From assembly GCA_016617855.1 (NCBI GenBank), contig JAECUM010001915.1, forward strand, positions 1-64,000: a stretch of 64,000 nt of DNA, read 5' to 3'. Below, in pieces: positions 20,408-33,200 of this stretch. Both the position numbers and the translations under genes were made by a program. The DNA comes from Megalonaias nervosa (Eukaryota > Mollusca > Bivalvia > Unionida > Unionidae). The notes beneath the pieces were generated by a model, which had not been told where the DNA came from, did not search any database, and saw nothing but the letters and a program-made list of their open reading frames with translations. Each line of letters begins with the position of its first letter. Positions within the stretch are counted from its first letter, which is position 1.

Positions 20408-20419
20408 ATTATTTATTAT
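20408..20419. promoter_or_regulatory. Candidate shared bidirectional promoter, PLA2 / ATPase
   Basis: Only 12 bp separate the two divergent start codons, and the sequence across them, ATATTATTTATTATAT, is nearly palindromic. Both genes thus have a TATAATA-like motif touching their ATG. In Polinton 2 the same pair is separated by 23 bp containing AAATATAATAAAC. Confidence 0.4.
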
Positions 20420-21082
20420 ATGGATATAATTGACTTTTCAGCGACACGAAAACAAGAACCAGTAAAGCACCATCCAGCGCTTCCGAATTCCATTAGAATG
20501 ATTATAATAGGTCCATCTGGATCTGGTAAAACGCAATTATTGCTTAATCTGATAATGCGGTGGATGAAGTGGGATAAATTATATTTAGTGGCACCATCTG
20601 TAGATGATCAAAGATGCTACGAAGTACTTAAAGATTTTAACGAGAATGCAAAATTATTGAATCAAGACAGTGACGTTGTTGATTTTATCACCGATATTGA
20701 TGAAGCCCCATCCGTAGATGACTTAGATGGATTCATTAATAACCTTGTAGTATACGATGATGTGATGCTGGACAAACAATCTAATCCAGCTAGAATATTT
20801 TCTCGAGGTAGACATAAAAACACGGACGTGATTTATGTTACTCAGAGATACACACAGATACCTAAGGTGATCAGAGACAACTGTAATATTTTGGTTGTGT
20901 TTAATGGAGTAGATAATTATACTTTACAAAATATTTATTATACTTGGTGTTCAGGAGATATGGACATGATTAAATTTAAAAACTTTTCAAAAGCACAAGC
21001 TGTTCCATTCGGATTTATAACAATAAATCTACATGACCCAAGATCAAGGTACCGTATAGGTCTGGATAAAATCTTTGGTTAA
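20420..21082 (+). CDS. Genome-packaging ATPase (A32/FtsK-HerA type)
   Basis: 220 residues, intact. Walker A is GPSGSGKT (31-38) after a hydrophobic strand, and Walker B is LVVYDD (109-114). A downstream TQRYTQIPKVIRDNC segment carries the conserved Thr-Gln and Arg of the A32 packaging ATPase family found in Polintons, virophages and large DNA viruses. It pumps element DNA into preformed capsids. The length is usual for Polintons. The TAA stop overlaps the inner edge of the right inverted repeat (21081), so the element has no spacer there. A decayed copy lies at 56785-57435. Confidence 0.93.
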   Translation: MDIIDFSATRKQEPVKHHPALPNSIRMIIIGPSGSGKTQLLLNLIMRWMKWDKLYLVAPSVDDQRCYEVLKDFNENAKLLNQDSDVVDFITDIDEAPSVDDLDGFINNLVVYDDVMLDKQSNPARIFSRGRHKNTDVIYVTQRYTQIPKVIRDNCNILVVFNGVDNYTLQNIYYTWCSGDMDMIKFKNFSKAQAVPFGFITINLHDPRSRYRIGLDKIFG

Positions 21083-21496
21083 TTCATAGCAGCAGAGCGT
21101 GGACGACAAAAATTGGGTGACCAGACAAGTAAATGAAATCGCATAAAAATTTAAAAAATACGTCAAAAATAATCTTGCCCAATTAGAGAATTTTTTGGTT
21201 TAAACGTTATTGACGGTATATTTTCAGCTTCGTAGGAACCCTTAGTTTTTATAAATAAGGTCTCTACAAAGTTGTAGGGTTCACCCTCTCTGCACACAAA
21301 AAATAAAAAAACCCGCTTTTAAAAAATGGCCCAAATTATTTGGTTCGTTAGAGGTTTCAATTTGACGTTATTGACCTTGTATCTCAGCCTTTTGAGTATC
21401 CCCCCATCAGGCAAATTTTTCCTATCTTCGTAGGAACCTTTATTTTTATAAAATAAGGTCAGGAACAAAGTTGTAGGGTTCACCCTCTCTGCTGCT
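21081..21496 (-). repeat. Polinton 1 right terminal inverted repeat
   Basis: It is the inverted complement of 4816-5230, from AATTCATAGCAGCAG to the outer CACCCTCTCTGCTGCT, including both internal modules of about 200 bp. A few substitutions separate the two arms, for example the G in GGCCCAAATTATT opposite a T-complement in the left arm, so they are not recent identical copies. Confidence 0.93.
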
Positions 21497-21501
21497 GGTG
21501 T
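21496..21501. repeat. Target-site duplication, right copy (TGGTGT)
   Basis: Direct repeat of 4810-4815, adjoining the right inverted repeat. Confidence 0.75.
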
Positions 21502-23000
21502 CTTGTTTAGCCAGGATAGTACACGAAATAAATGCCACTTTGGGCAAAGAGGCAACGTCTTTGGACATGTAATCAGAACTGGACAGAAGATTGGGTAGGT
21601 CTTGTTCTGAGAACTGTTTGTTTCTGACGGCTTGTTTAATCTGATACAGGTTTGCAAGTTCAGCATCTTTGGATTAAGATGAAACATATGTCGCCGTGGG
21701 GATTTTTGAGCAAACGAAGGAATATCTCAATTTTTCTGAAGATTTATGTTGTGAGATTGATGAGGTCGTTGACCTACAGCTTTCCTTTTTGAGTGGGACA
21801 ATCTGGATGAGGCAACACTCCGATTCCCTTGCTTTCTGTATCACTTTCAGAATCAGTTCCCAGGCCATAGGATTCAGAATTGGCGAGACAATGGTTGGAA
21901 GTTTGGCATTCCACGATGTCACAGATAGGTCCGCCATTGGTCGATCCCATCCGACACATATTTGAGTGCAAACCGAGAAATGAAGAGACCTATCCATTTA
22001 TATTAGTTGATTATTCCTGGACAATGAGTCTCCAAAATACTTAACAAAGATTATGACGAATTTGAACGTGGATGCATCTTGAAGATGTTGATATATCAAA
22101 GACAATCCTGTTGGGGCCACACTCCGCTTGCTTCCAGTAATGACAGATGCTTGCATCCATACCAAATGTGATTTCCAGAGGTTGTACTGCAGAAGTATAT
22201 CCGACGAGAGTCAAGTGTGGTTGCTGTATATTTTGATTATGGAACCTCATGTATGTGCAAATTGCGAGAAGTTGGACCAACTGGAAATTATTGGACTCCA
22301 GTTGGACAAAAGAATCATCTGTAATGGGTGCATAAACAGGCAACCTAGGTCTAACATGCCTACTGCCGTCATTCCTGTGAAAGACATACACTGTTTACTA
22401 GAGTGTTGAACTCCATACCTAGATGAACACAATTTTGAGACACTACGAGGTCGGATTTGTCCTTGTTGACAAGAAAACCAAGATTGAGCAGAGTAACAAG
22501 GGATATCATCTCTTTCTTCAAGATATAACTCACCTTATGTTTCCGTAGAATGTAGTCCATCTAGTTGATGTTGCCCCCAAGGAGGTTACCCAAACATGGG
22601 CAATTTTCACAATCTATCAATTAACTGGGAGTGCCATGAACTGGTAAACATTGTCTTTGCTGGCTAATCACAGGAACGTTCTGGAAGCCGTTTGAAGGGG
22701 ACATAAAGATAAGCATCTTTCAACTCCACACTGATTGCAAAGTCTCCCTCCTAGACAATATTTAGAATCTGTCTTGGTGTTTCCATCATGAACCAATGGG
22801 CACAAATTAAATGAGTGACCTTAGGGTCGATGACAGAGCAAAGACTGCCGCATCTGTAGCCAAGGGAACCATGGGTAAATGAGATGTGTTGAAAGTGATA
22901 CCAATTTCCTTGGGAACCAACTGTCGAGTTCATTGGTCATCGTGGAATTCTTGCCCCATTCAGCAGCAAAGAAATGGAGCCATCCCAACACCAGGATATG
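21502..23000 (-). pseudogene. DIRS-like retroelement relic: reverse transcriptase and RNase H region
   Basis: Minus-strand fragments carry DIRS reverse-transcriptase hallmarks in proper order. ISVELKDAYLYVPF lies at about 22691-22735, followed downstream by LGFLVNKDKSDLV and FVxLGMEF-type sequence (about 22390-22510). An RNase H-like segment DRPMADLS...WNAKLPTIVSP lies at about 21880-21945, and a basic Pro/Lys-rich stretch follows to the Polinton. Frames change repeatedly, the catalytic Tyr-x-Asp-Asp is not preserved, and stops are frequent. The recombinase part is on the far side of the Polinton at 4150-4809. Confidence 0.65.
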
Positions 23001-24240
23001 TGATAAGGGTGGTGTGAAGATGGTGTCATTTTTTTTTTATAAATGAAGCTCTGATGTAGAAAACCTCCGGCAAAAAATTGCGATCCTCTCTCTGCCTCTT
23101 TTCCACTTTTCTTTGGGAGAACTGGTTTTTGATGGCTGTAGAATCGATAGCGCCGCTTCCCATTGGTTTATGTCCAGTTAACGTCAATACAATCTTTCTG
23201 TTGATTGCCATGAAAATATATCCCTCCAACGGAGATTTGAGAGAGGGAAATTGGTCTCCTTGGTGGCATGTTTGTCAATTTTTGTCAACCTGGCCATTAA
23301 AGAGATTAGATTATAAATGTTGCAAACGTAGCTTAGCCTTACGATGGTCTTTAAGAAAGGTGGAGGTAGAGAGTACTGCATCTTGTTCTACTAGTTGTAA
23401 TGTTCGTAGCTGCCGTTACGGCATTGGCCAGAGTATGTTTGACAACTCTTTTTAAAATACAGGTCATTCTGGAAACAGATTTCCGTGCATGTCATGCGGG
23501 ATTCAGAGGGAGAGAAGATAAACTGTGTTCTGCCTGTTGAAAGATCACCATGGATACTAGATCCAACAAAGAGCCCACAACCATGATGTTTCATATCAAC
23601 TGCTCTGTGTTGTTAAAAGACTTCCAATCCATGCGTACAGAGGCTTTGTTCCCCAAAGCTGTGTTATTTCTGTTGACTGATGTAGTCACCAAAAGGCAAA
23701 TCTGGTGTGTGGGACTTATAGAACTGCCAACTGAAGTTTGAGGGAAGGCATCTTTGCGAAAAAAAAGTCAATTGACGCTTTGTTTTTGTAATTGATGATA
23801 AAAGCAGCCAGTCAGTAACTCGACGAGACTGGGAGTACTCTGAAAGAAGATTCTTTCTTTGTAGTAAATAATCAAATGATACCAGAATTCTAGACCAGGC
23901 AGATGTTATAGAGGGAGGAGTTAAGAACTCCAATGGCAGCAGTCAGAAAACTTCTTCAATCGAAGCCCGTAATGCTACGTCTTCGTGCATCAAGTAATAT
24001 CTAATTGCGATTAGGGGACTTAAAAATTTTGTCATCTTTGGATAAAGATTGTTGAAACCGATATATTTTGTGCTACATGCAAAGTAGTTTGAGAAGAATG
24101 TGAAGAAGGATGGTGGCTCACGAAACTCATATCCTGAGTTAGATGTGGTGACATCCAAGCTGTCACTAAATACAGACTCTCACTGAGTGGCAAAGGCTCA
24201 AGAACAAAGTGCAGCGACATCTCATGGATACTGAAGCATT
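23001..24240 (-). other. Probable 5' (gag-like) part of the DIRS-like relic
   Basis: No long frame and no recognised motif, but the base composition and density of broken minus-strand frames continue from the RT region up to about 24240, where a gag-like region would lie. The assignment rests on position only. A T-rich run at 23028-23039 interrupts it. Confidence 0.3.
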
Positions 24241-24861
24241 AGGCTGGGCATCATATGCAGGGAGTGCCTAGCGGCACTCTGTTGCTTAGACTGATACTTA
24301 AGAGTGCCTGCATAACCTGGGTTTATAAAACTGGACAAACTCATTCTTCTGTCGATAATATGCAAGTCTGAAACATACATTGGCAACTGAAGTAAGCTAC
24401 ACATGTAGATTAGTTGTCAGTCTTGTCTTGTGCATGGTTTAAATCTGTAAGAAAAAACAAGCAGATAATATATACAATGCAACAGTGCATGCATCCTACT
24501 TTATGAACTTCAGAGTATACGTGCAGAGCTACATACTATGACATTTACCTGTAAAAGGGCGCATATGGCCACCCATACAGATAGAGTATTGAAAGATTGC
24601 TATTAATAATTACCAAGTGGATGTTAATTGTCTGCCTATACAAGTAAAATCACCGAAGCATCACTTACAGTAACTATGAAGAGGACGCTATGACTAAACT
24701 ATGCATAGAAAACTTAACTGTATGCATCCAACTGCAGCATAAACTATACAGAACGATAATCAGTTTTCTTAAGTACATATCATACATACACATAAAAATT
24801 CACTGATGCATCCTTATTGATACTTAAGAAGTGAATGCTATAACGTCAATTGTAAGACAAT

Positions 24862-26470
24862 ATTACCTTTAGGAAAGGCCAAATTAAGGCCTGTACAGGT
24901 AAAATCAGTAGCACCTCACATATATAACTAAGAAGTGGACAATATTATTAGATTAATAATGAAAACTTACGTGTTTGGAACCGACTGTAGCGGAAAATAT
25001 ACAGCAATATTATATGAGTTTTGTATATCACACATCAGACCTGAACCTATTAAAACAGCTGTAGGAAGTTGAGGGGACACAATTGCGACACATGCTGGTA
25101 CGCACAAAGGTTGCCCAAGTGTGTGAAGACGGCAAAGTGATGACACTAAAGAGCCAAAGACTTTGTTGTGAAAGAAAAAAGAACAGAAAAGTTGGAAATT
25201 TACAGATGGAGTATAAGTCCTTTCGAAAAGAACATTCCTCCAATTTGCATTAAGTAGAAAACTTTCAAAATACTTTTATGTGGATTGCTAGGCCTCTCTG
25301 TCTGTTGTAACGCATGCTACTCGGCACAAGCGTAAGTAGTAAATTAAGTATTAACTGGATTGGATTCCAATTCCTGTACCAAGGAGAGATCACTCTATCT
25401 GTCACCTAGGTGGGCAGATAACTTTTAGCTTTTTAGATAAAACGTTTTAGCCTGGGAGGGCTGGATTTATGAGGTAGTAGTAGTTCTGCTGAGGTATTAT
25501 GATCAGGTAACATATTTGAAAAGAATTGATGAAAACTCAATGACCTATGGAAAGCTACTGGCATACTTTCTCACACATCTACATTGACCAAGCCAAGACT
25601 CGAATCCACTCAGACAGAGGTGAGATGTCAGTGATCTGTAAAGGCAATGCTACCTGTAGGAAAGGCCAAATGATGGCCTATACAGGTAAAATCAGTAGAT
25701 CATCATGTATAACTATGAAGTGAATGCTAAGACCATATTAATAAAGAAAACTTACCTGTATGTATCTAGCGGAAATTAAACAGCAATTGTATGCAAGTTT
25801 TCTACATCATACATCAGATATGCACCTATTTAAATACAGTTTTAGGAATGAGAATGGACACAGTCCTGTGCAGATACATACCATGGGTGCCTAAGTGTGT
25901 GAGGACAGCAAAGTAATGACAGTGAAATGCCAAACACTTTTTCATCAAAGGAAGAAAGAACAGAAAAGTTGTAAATTTACAGATGGAGTGAGTATACTTC
26001 CCTTTGGACAGAACACTTCCAAGATGATTGTATGTGGATTATGAGGCTTCTGTGTGTAGAAAGCATGTTACTCTGCACAAGCAAAAGTAGTAACTTAAGT
26101 ATTCACGGGTTTTGGCACCATTCTTATATAAAAGGGAGATCACCATATCTGTCACCTAGGTGGGCAGATAACTTTTAGCCTATTAGCTAAAATGTTTTAG
26201 CCTGGGATGACTGGATTTGTAAGGTATTAGTAGTTCTAAGGTATTATGATTGGGTAATGTCTTTTTGAAGACCTGGAGAAAACCCCAGAAAAATCCCCAA
26301 TTCATAGAAAGCTATTCGCTAGCTTTCCCACATACCCACATTGGCCAAGGCAAAACTCAAACTCACACAGACAGAAGTGAGATGCCAGTGATCTGTAAAG
26401 GCAAGTGACTTAGACCACTCAGTTATTCTGGGTCTTCTCACAGACCTGAGTGGGTCTATTCTACAAGCTA
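24862..26470. repeat. Two direct copies of a repeat of about 0.75-0.79 kb
   Basis: AGGAAAGGCC at 24871 recurs at 25658 (offset 787) and GTCACCTAGGTGGGCAGATAAC at 25401 recurs at 26151 (offset 750). Between them many shared blocks occur, among them TTTACAGATGGAGT, CTGTCACCTAGG and GTTTTAGCCTGGGA. Each copy ends in a segment that, on the minus strand, resembles the tRNA head of the SINE at 44540-44760. The copies are clearly diverged. Confidence 0.8.
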
Positions 26471-28240
26471 GATATTAATAGTTGAAGAAATGATAATTCA
26501 GCTTTTCTCATGTTTTAAGACCTGATTTGTCTAAAATTTCAAGTGGGGAGTTGGCCATGAGGTTTTTTTTTTTTTTTTTTCTGGCAAAAATACATTTAGT
26601 AAACATTTTCCCAGAATGTTGTAAAAATGTTGATGGGTATATCATAAAGCATGGATTTATTATGTACAGCGCATGTGAATTTGATATGTACATATATTTG
26701 ATATGGTGTTATGTATATGCATGTTTTTTTTGCAACTTCTGGCACATGATTTTAATTAATTTTTATAATTTTATACATGGCTGTAAACTGTACAGAATAT
26801 CTTTAGTTAGCTTTGCCTACGTGACCCAAGTATCTTAAGAGCATAGTAGTTACATAGGATCTATAAACAGATGTTTATGTATGCGTTGGCAATTATTAAT
26901 AATAATCATAATAAGATGACTTACAGCACCTTTGGCCTAATTTCTCAATGGCTGATGGGGTTTTGACATTTACAGAATAATTCTACAACTTCCCATTGAT
27001 TGGCCAAGGTCACATGAATAGGCTAAATTGATGCAAAATGAGAGGTGTGTTCTGTCACGTGGGGTCTATTGCAAAACACAGTTGCAATATACGGTGTATA
27101 TAAGGAGAGAATCAAACAATCAGTTTCATTCTGAGTCATTCAAACTTATAGTGTTACTCTATAAGTCTGCAGACATGTTTTATGTTTCACTTAGATATTA
27201 TTCAAGAGGAAAAACATTTGTTTGGACTGTTAAGCGGAAACAAAAAGTACTCATTATTTAGACTATAGTATTATTCAGGAACTGTTAAAAATTATTCAAA
27301 GGAATTCTAGACAAAAGCCTTCTTGACAACGTCATGGTACTTGGACGACCAGTACATTTCTGGTTTTGAAATTTATAAGGAACTTTTCATTCATTTAGGA
27401 ATTTCATAGACCTTTATAAAGATAAGTTTGGATTCACTTCACAATACTGAAAGTTCCTCTCACATTTTCATTTATAACTTTGATAATTTAATTGTTTGTT
27501 GAGTTTTACAAATCTTGTTAATTTTGCTTTTTTTGTGTTACTTAGTTTGTGACCACAGAGTCGTAACAATAGCATTTGTCAGTTCTGCCAAAAAAGATAA
27601 AACAAAGCTACATAAGACCAAAAAATGCATTCAGTTACATATGGAGTGTTTTGGCTTTTGTAAATTACATGGTACAAAAATATTTCATATGAAAGTTAAT
27701 AATATCTGTACAGTTTTGTAATGATAACTGCATGGAGAGATGTGTGCCCATACGTGATATATATCAGATAATTTATGTGACTATCTGTCTTATCAATGAT
27801 TTGTGCGTGTGTCAGGGGAGGGGCAGGGAGGGAGAGGGTTTGGTCTCATATATTTTGAATAATCAAGTTCATATGTACAGACAAGTGTCATTATATTGAC
27901 TATACTTTCCTCGACTAATAAAGAGAAGAGACATCAAACACAAAAATATTTTACTGTTCCTGGATCACTTGTAAAACATTTCATTACAATTCTTGTCACA
28001 ATAATCTGTCATGTTTAGACACATTTCAATATTGTGAAACATATTAAAACTCTGAACAGTTCAGAACTCGCAGAATGAAAGGTTCAAACTAATGAAATGT
28101 ATTCAAGCATTGTAAAAACATCTACAAGTATTTCAATTATAATACTACAGTTTGTAGCTTGTTCTTTCTGTTGTTAAGGCAACTATTAAATGGCACCCCA
28201 AGTTTACAAGTCCTATAGATAACTGAAACTTTTGGGTAGA
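26471..28240. other. Non-coding host DNA
   Basis: It contains a T17 run at 26562-26580 and AT-rich sequence. The open frames here (for example 26527-26838, 27028-27261) have no recognisable motif. I see no gene. Confidence 0.5.
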
Positions 28241-28249
28241 AACCACTTT

Positions 28250-28870
28250 CATTCTTTCAGTCATGGTGACATTTACCTTTGTCCTTTTGAACATAAAACT
28301 GGGAGGTTTCTTCCATACTCTAAAAGAATGCCATCCAAAAATTCTGGTACAGATCTGTGATGTGGAACCAATGTTTGGTGCAGAAAACATTTTTCTTCTT
28401 TCAGTCACAGTACCTTTGACCTTAAAAGTTTGCCCTTGTGGCCCCAAAATTAATAGGCTTCTTCCTTACTGAAAGTGCAAGTCATCTACAAAGTTTGGTT
28501 CAGTTTAGGCATTTGATGTAGAACTAATGTTATTGTGTGGACACCATTTATGTCCTCAGGCACAGTAACTTTGTTGACTTTTTAAACCCCAAAGTCAAAA
28601 GATTTCTTCCTTGCCAAAGTGCAAGCCATCCACAAAGTATGATCCAGGTATGTGATGTAAAAGTAATTTTACTCTGTGGACACCATTTTTTTTCATTCAG
28701 TCTGTGAACTTGACCCTTGACCTTTTGATTCCAAAGATCAATAGGGTTCTTCTTTACCCCAACTGTAAGGCATCCACAAATTTTGGTAAACACAGATGTA
28801 TTATCTAGAAGCTATTTTTCATCCTTTAGTCACAGTCAAACTGACCTTTAACCTGTTGGGCCTGAAACAA
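28250..28870. repeat. Diverged tandem repeat array (TCACAGT...TGACCTTTGACC type)
   Basis: Units carry, in order, CTTTCAGTCACAGT, a (C/T)TTGACCTTTTGA segment, an ATAGG(G/C)TTCTTC segment and CATCCACAAA(G/A)TTTGGT. At least four diverged units are visible. The same family is at 33850-34530. Confidence 0.7.
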
Positions 28871-30150
28871 TAGGTTCTTCGTTATCCAAAGTAAAAGCCA
28901 TCAACAAAATCTTGTGATTGTAGATGGTGGCAAACTCAAATTAGTATGCTGTGAAGTATTGAACCAAGTGGTACTGTCTGCAACAGAATGCCACACACCG
29001 CTCTGCTGAATGCGGAACTGCACTCATGATCAATTAAAAATATGATGATCATGTAACAACTTGTTTCAATGAGTTGTTATAGTTATGACCATCTCTGATT
29101 CAACCAAATATTGTTTCAATCTCAGCCACATCTTTTGGTATTGTGAATCAACTAAGTGTAATGCCAACAAACATACCATAACATGGCAAAGCAGGATTTA
29201 TATCGGGCCTTGACAATTCCATCACAAACTGAAAGTAGTTCCAGTGATATAAACCCTGTTTAAAGCCCTGTTTACAGACTACTTTGCTATGGTTTACACC
29301 ATGGGCTATTTTAAATGTAGTACACAAACCATATGAAGCTTCAATTGGGTAGTTACAAAAGGATGTCAATGTTGCAACAACATACAAAGTTAATTAATAA
29401 AATGTTGTTAAATGGGGTGTTTTCTTATCATAGGTCCTTGCTTAGTCATATTGACCCATATCTGATTGCATAGATCCTCTACATTACCCTGGGCCAATAT
29501 AACTACATAAGCCAATACAACTAGCTTTGCATCAATACAAATATGATTAGTAACAAAAGGGAAATACATTTTCATTAACATAAAACAATAATAATAAAAA
29601 TAAAAAAAGAAGTGTTTGACATGCCTCAAGTCATTAGCATCATGTTGTCTATTTTGCATCACTGAGTGCATTTCATCCCTACAGTCGTGACTATTTCACA
29701 ATCACAAACTTTCACACATGGGAAGAAACAAAAACCAAGAATCAGAAACTATGAAAACAGTTTAATGATTGGAAAGATAGAAATTTTCGCTGGGATGAAA
29801 ATTGCAGAAAACAGAGAATTAAAACCAAAACATATTCTTTCTCCTCCATACCATGTCTGCAGTTCAAACATCCTGAACAAATAAAATATCAATTATGCAG
29901 AATCAAATGTGAATGTGATGTACTACCATGTAGTGGTAAAACCATGGCTTTTTCATGCAAGCATTTAAATATAACAAATTAGGGTGCATTTCAAACAACT
30001 ATCTTAATTTCCAAAAACATTACATGCTAAAACAGAAACATACTGTTATTCAATTGCATGATTACAATGTCTGTTTCCATGGTAACAAGAGTTAGACATG
30101 TATATTTATAACAATCTAACAAAATTAACAATACCTAGATGGATAATGTA

Positions 30151-30203
<53 letters not shown>

Positions 30204-33200
30204 CTATGTCTTTTACCTGAAATCTAACTGAATTTGTATTTTATAAAGCAACCTGAGTCATTTTAATATTAGATCATCAAAAGGCAATTTATCAGCAACA
30301 GTCATTTGGCTACAAACATGATTACAAACACACTGTCCACATGAATCTAAAGAATGAATGATTTTGTTTAGAATTATTAACACATGCAAATATCAATGAC
30401 TCTAATCAGCAGTTGAATACAGCCAGATATCTTCTTAATAACAGTAAATACTGATAGGTAAAAGAGTTGCATAGGGGAATTTACACTGCTTGACCAGAAT
30501 AACCCAAGAGACGAACCCTTTCATAAGAAATTTAATTAGGGTTAGTCTATTTAACAAAGGGTACTTTTAGGTGGTCCACATGCACTATGCATTATTTGGA
30601 TTGGTGAGTTATATAAAGGTTATCACCTGTTCACCTAGTAGGATAGGTCTTCATGATGGGAAAGGTCAAAAGGTCAGGTAATTTTGTTCAACTGTATCTA
30701 TTCAAATATGATGACTATTAAGTTCACACAAATGGATATTACTTGTAATACAACGACAATGGAGAAAAATTAAAGGTTTTTCAATTTGCAACCATACAAA
30801 TACTAGCAAACATATAAATCTGATATTCTCATTTAGGTGGTTGCTTGCATAATTGTATGATTATTTGTCAAGGATCAGAATATTTGTTAATGTAACTGAA
30901 CAAAATACTCAGGCACAAAGTTTAAAGGTTATTAGTACTTTAGTCTGGATATGAAAAACTAAACTGGTGTATCAAACATGGATAATACCTACAGGATACA
31001 AAAAGAAACAATGTGTGTACTATTCAAATTGTTTTAGAACATTAGAAAGGCACACCTGATAATTTTAATTACTGTTTTTCAATTAATTTAACAATAATAT
31101 TATTCACAAAATTTGTGTCATGCTGTGAAGGTAGTTAAGACAGAGTGGGAACAGCTTCTGGAGCTCGTCAAAGCACACAAAAAGCCATCGACACAAAATT
31201 CTAATTTAAACTCCTTAATACTCTTACAAAAAAGATCGTCACAATCTACTAGTGTTTTAGTCTTACCAATTAGTATTATTAATTGAATGTATACATGAAT
31301 AGGTGAAGGACGAAGAGTTTCAAAGGAAATAATAATGTTTATACCATAGTAATGTTTCTATTCCATCCTACAAGTCACAGCTATATCAAAAGTCATTAAA
31401 TATTGCTTACATATAAAATGCTCTACTTTTTCTTGCAATAAGTACCTTATATGTAGTATACATGTATCTAGAAAGAACAAACATGCCTTATATTTCATGC
31501 ATATACAAACATTTCTAATTCATGCTTACACACATTTCGCTTTATATATAAAACCTACAAGTAACTCGTTATATAAGAAAATAATGATTACTAGACATAA
31601 ATTTTACTTTAAGATAAACCTCTTGATTAAGCAAATACACAAATTTTCAACTTCACAAGGAACGATATACTTTTTCGTCCATATTTCTGACGATGATTAC
31701 CTTTAATAGTCTGAAAGAACTCAAGAAAAATATGGAAAGCACTTTATTTTCATAATAAAAATAAAAATTCTGATAAAAGAGTGTTTTTCTTTTGAAAAAA
31801 AGGCATTTGGAGATGGTAAATTGTAGGATACTGAGCAACCAACTTCCAAAAAGGGAGGTAACTTAAAATAAAAATTGCCTACTTAAAATATATCTCCCAA
31901 GCTCTCTGGAAGTCACATGATCACAAAAGGAATACAAATCTGTGTGAACCACACAAACATCAAAATTTTTAATGAATAAAACAATAAAATGAAAAACATT
32001 TAATCAACTGGAAATGATTTATACTTGTAACTGGTCAACTACTATATTGGAAATGGTGTAAATGATCTAGGTATATATTATGCTTTCTACTGTGGAAAAG
32101 TCATAGCAAAGCCCTTGGTAGGTGATAACACATGGCAGAATTATTAACAAGATTCACACAAATCTATTAAATGCTCTTTAATCTGTGTAAAGTAAACCGC
32201 TCATTACTGCTTAAACTGCTTCAATGACTTTTCATGAACCAGTATAAGTGAACAGAATGTGATAAAACCAATAAAATGTCAGTGTAATTTACAAAGGTCA
32301 ATGACAAAACAATGCCAATCTACCAGCAAATTACACCATTTCCTTTAAAAATAATTATCTTTCAAATGAAGAGATATCTTAATTTTCAATTTATTCTGCA
32401 CTTCCTGGGTCCACAGATAAATTATCACATATTCATTCCACTTTTCATCTGTGACTATATTGCGATTGTCGTTAAAAATTTTTAAAAATAAACAATAATT
32501 GACAAAATTTCTCCATCTGTACCAATATTATTACCTTTACTGAATACATTCTCTTCAAGAAAGGAAATAATTTTTTTATGCTGGTGGAACTTGAAACATG
32601 CTGTTTTTAAATGGCAAATTATCAAATGGAAAAATTATAAATAGTCAAGAAATGTTGCAATTAAAATTCATAATAAATAAGACCAACATTAAGAAATAAT
32701 TTCTCAAAGAAACTTATCTATACTGGCTTTATACAGGAATTAATTAATTAATTAGTCCTGTTACATAAAATCAATTATTTCTTTTATACAAAATCTATTT
32801 AGTTTCACACATAATCTCATTAGAGATGATATATATTACAAAGTAGTCAATCTAAAACCCTATGCTTAATTATTATTTCTAAAAAGCAATTTTCTTTTCT
32901 AGTCTTCAGAAGTGGATTCTTTCAGTCCATGTAGAAATTTATGGTCCAGTGACTGCAGATGCCAGACAGTATTCAAGACTACCTAAATATTTACCACACC
33001 AATTAGCACTTCCCTGCACCAAAATGCACTGCATTTTCATTGCCTAACCAATGGGCTGGTCGTGATTATATATATTTTAATGTACAATTGCCAACACTGT
33101 AATAATATCTGTAATGGCACACTCTGGAGTTATAGCATTTAGCACTTTTGCACAAGATTAAAAATTTCAAATGAAGCTATTTGCCAATTTCCCCACTAGT

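Larger units (their letters stand above)
4816..21496 (+). mobile_element. Complete Polinton/Maverick element (Polinton 1)
   Basis: About 16.7 kb bounded by inverted repeats of 415 and 416 bp and flanked by a 6-bp duplication. It encodes the diagnostic Polinton set: DDE integrase, DNA polymerase B, packaging ATPase, adenain-like protease, double jelly-roll-type major capsid protein and penton. These double-stranded DNA elements are self-synthesising transposons related to adintoviruses and are thought able to form virions. Integrase, ATPase and PLA2 protein are open. Polymerase, protease, fibre, major capsid and penton genes carry frameshifts or stops, so this copy looks non-autonomous unless some breaks are assembly errors. 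It lies inside a DIRS-like relic. Confidence 0.93.

Noticed and set aside
23078..23455. 125-codon plus-strand frame
   Set aside because: It lies in the decayed DIRS-like region whose coding strand is minus; no motif is visible.
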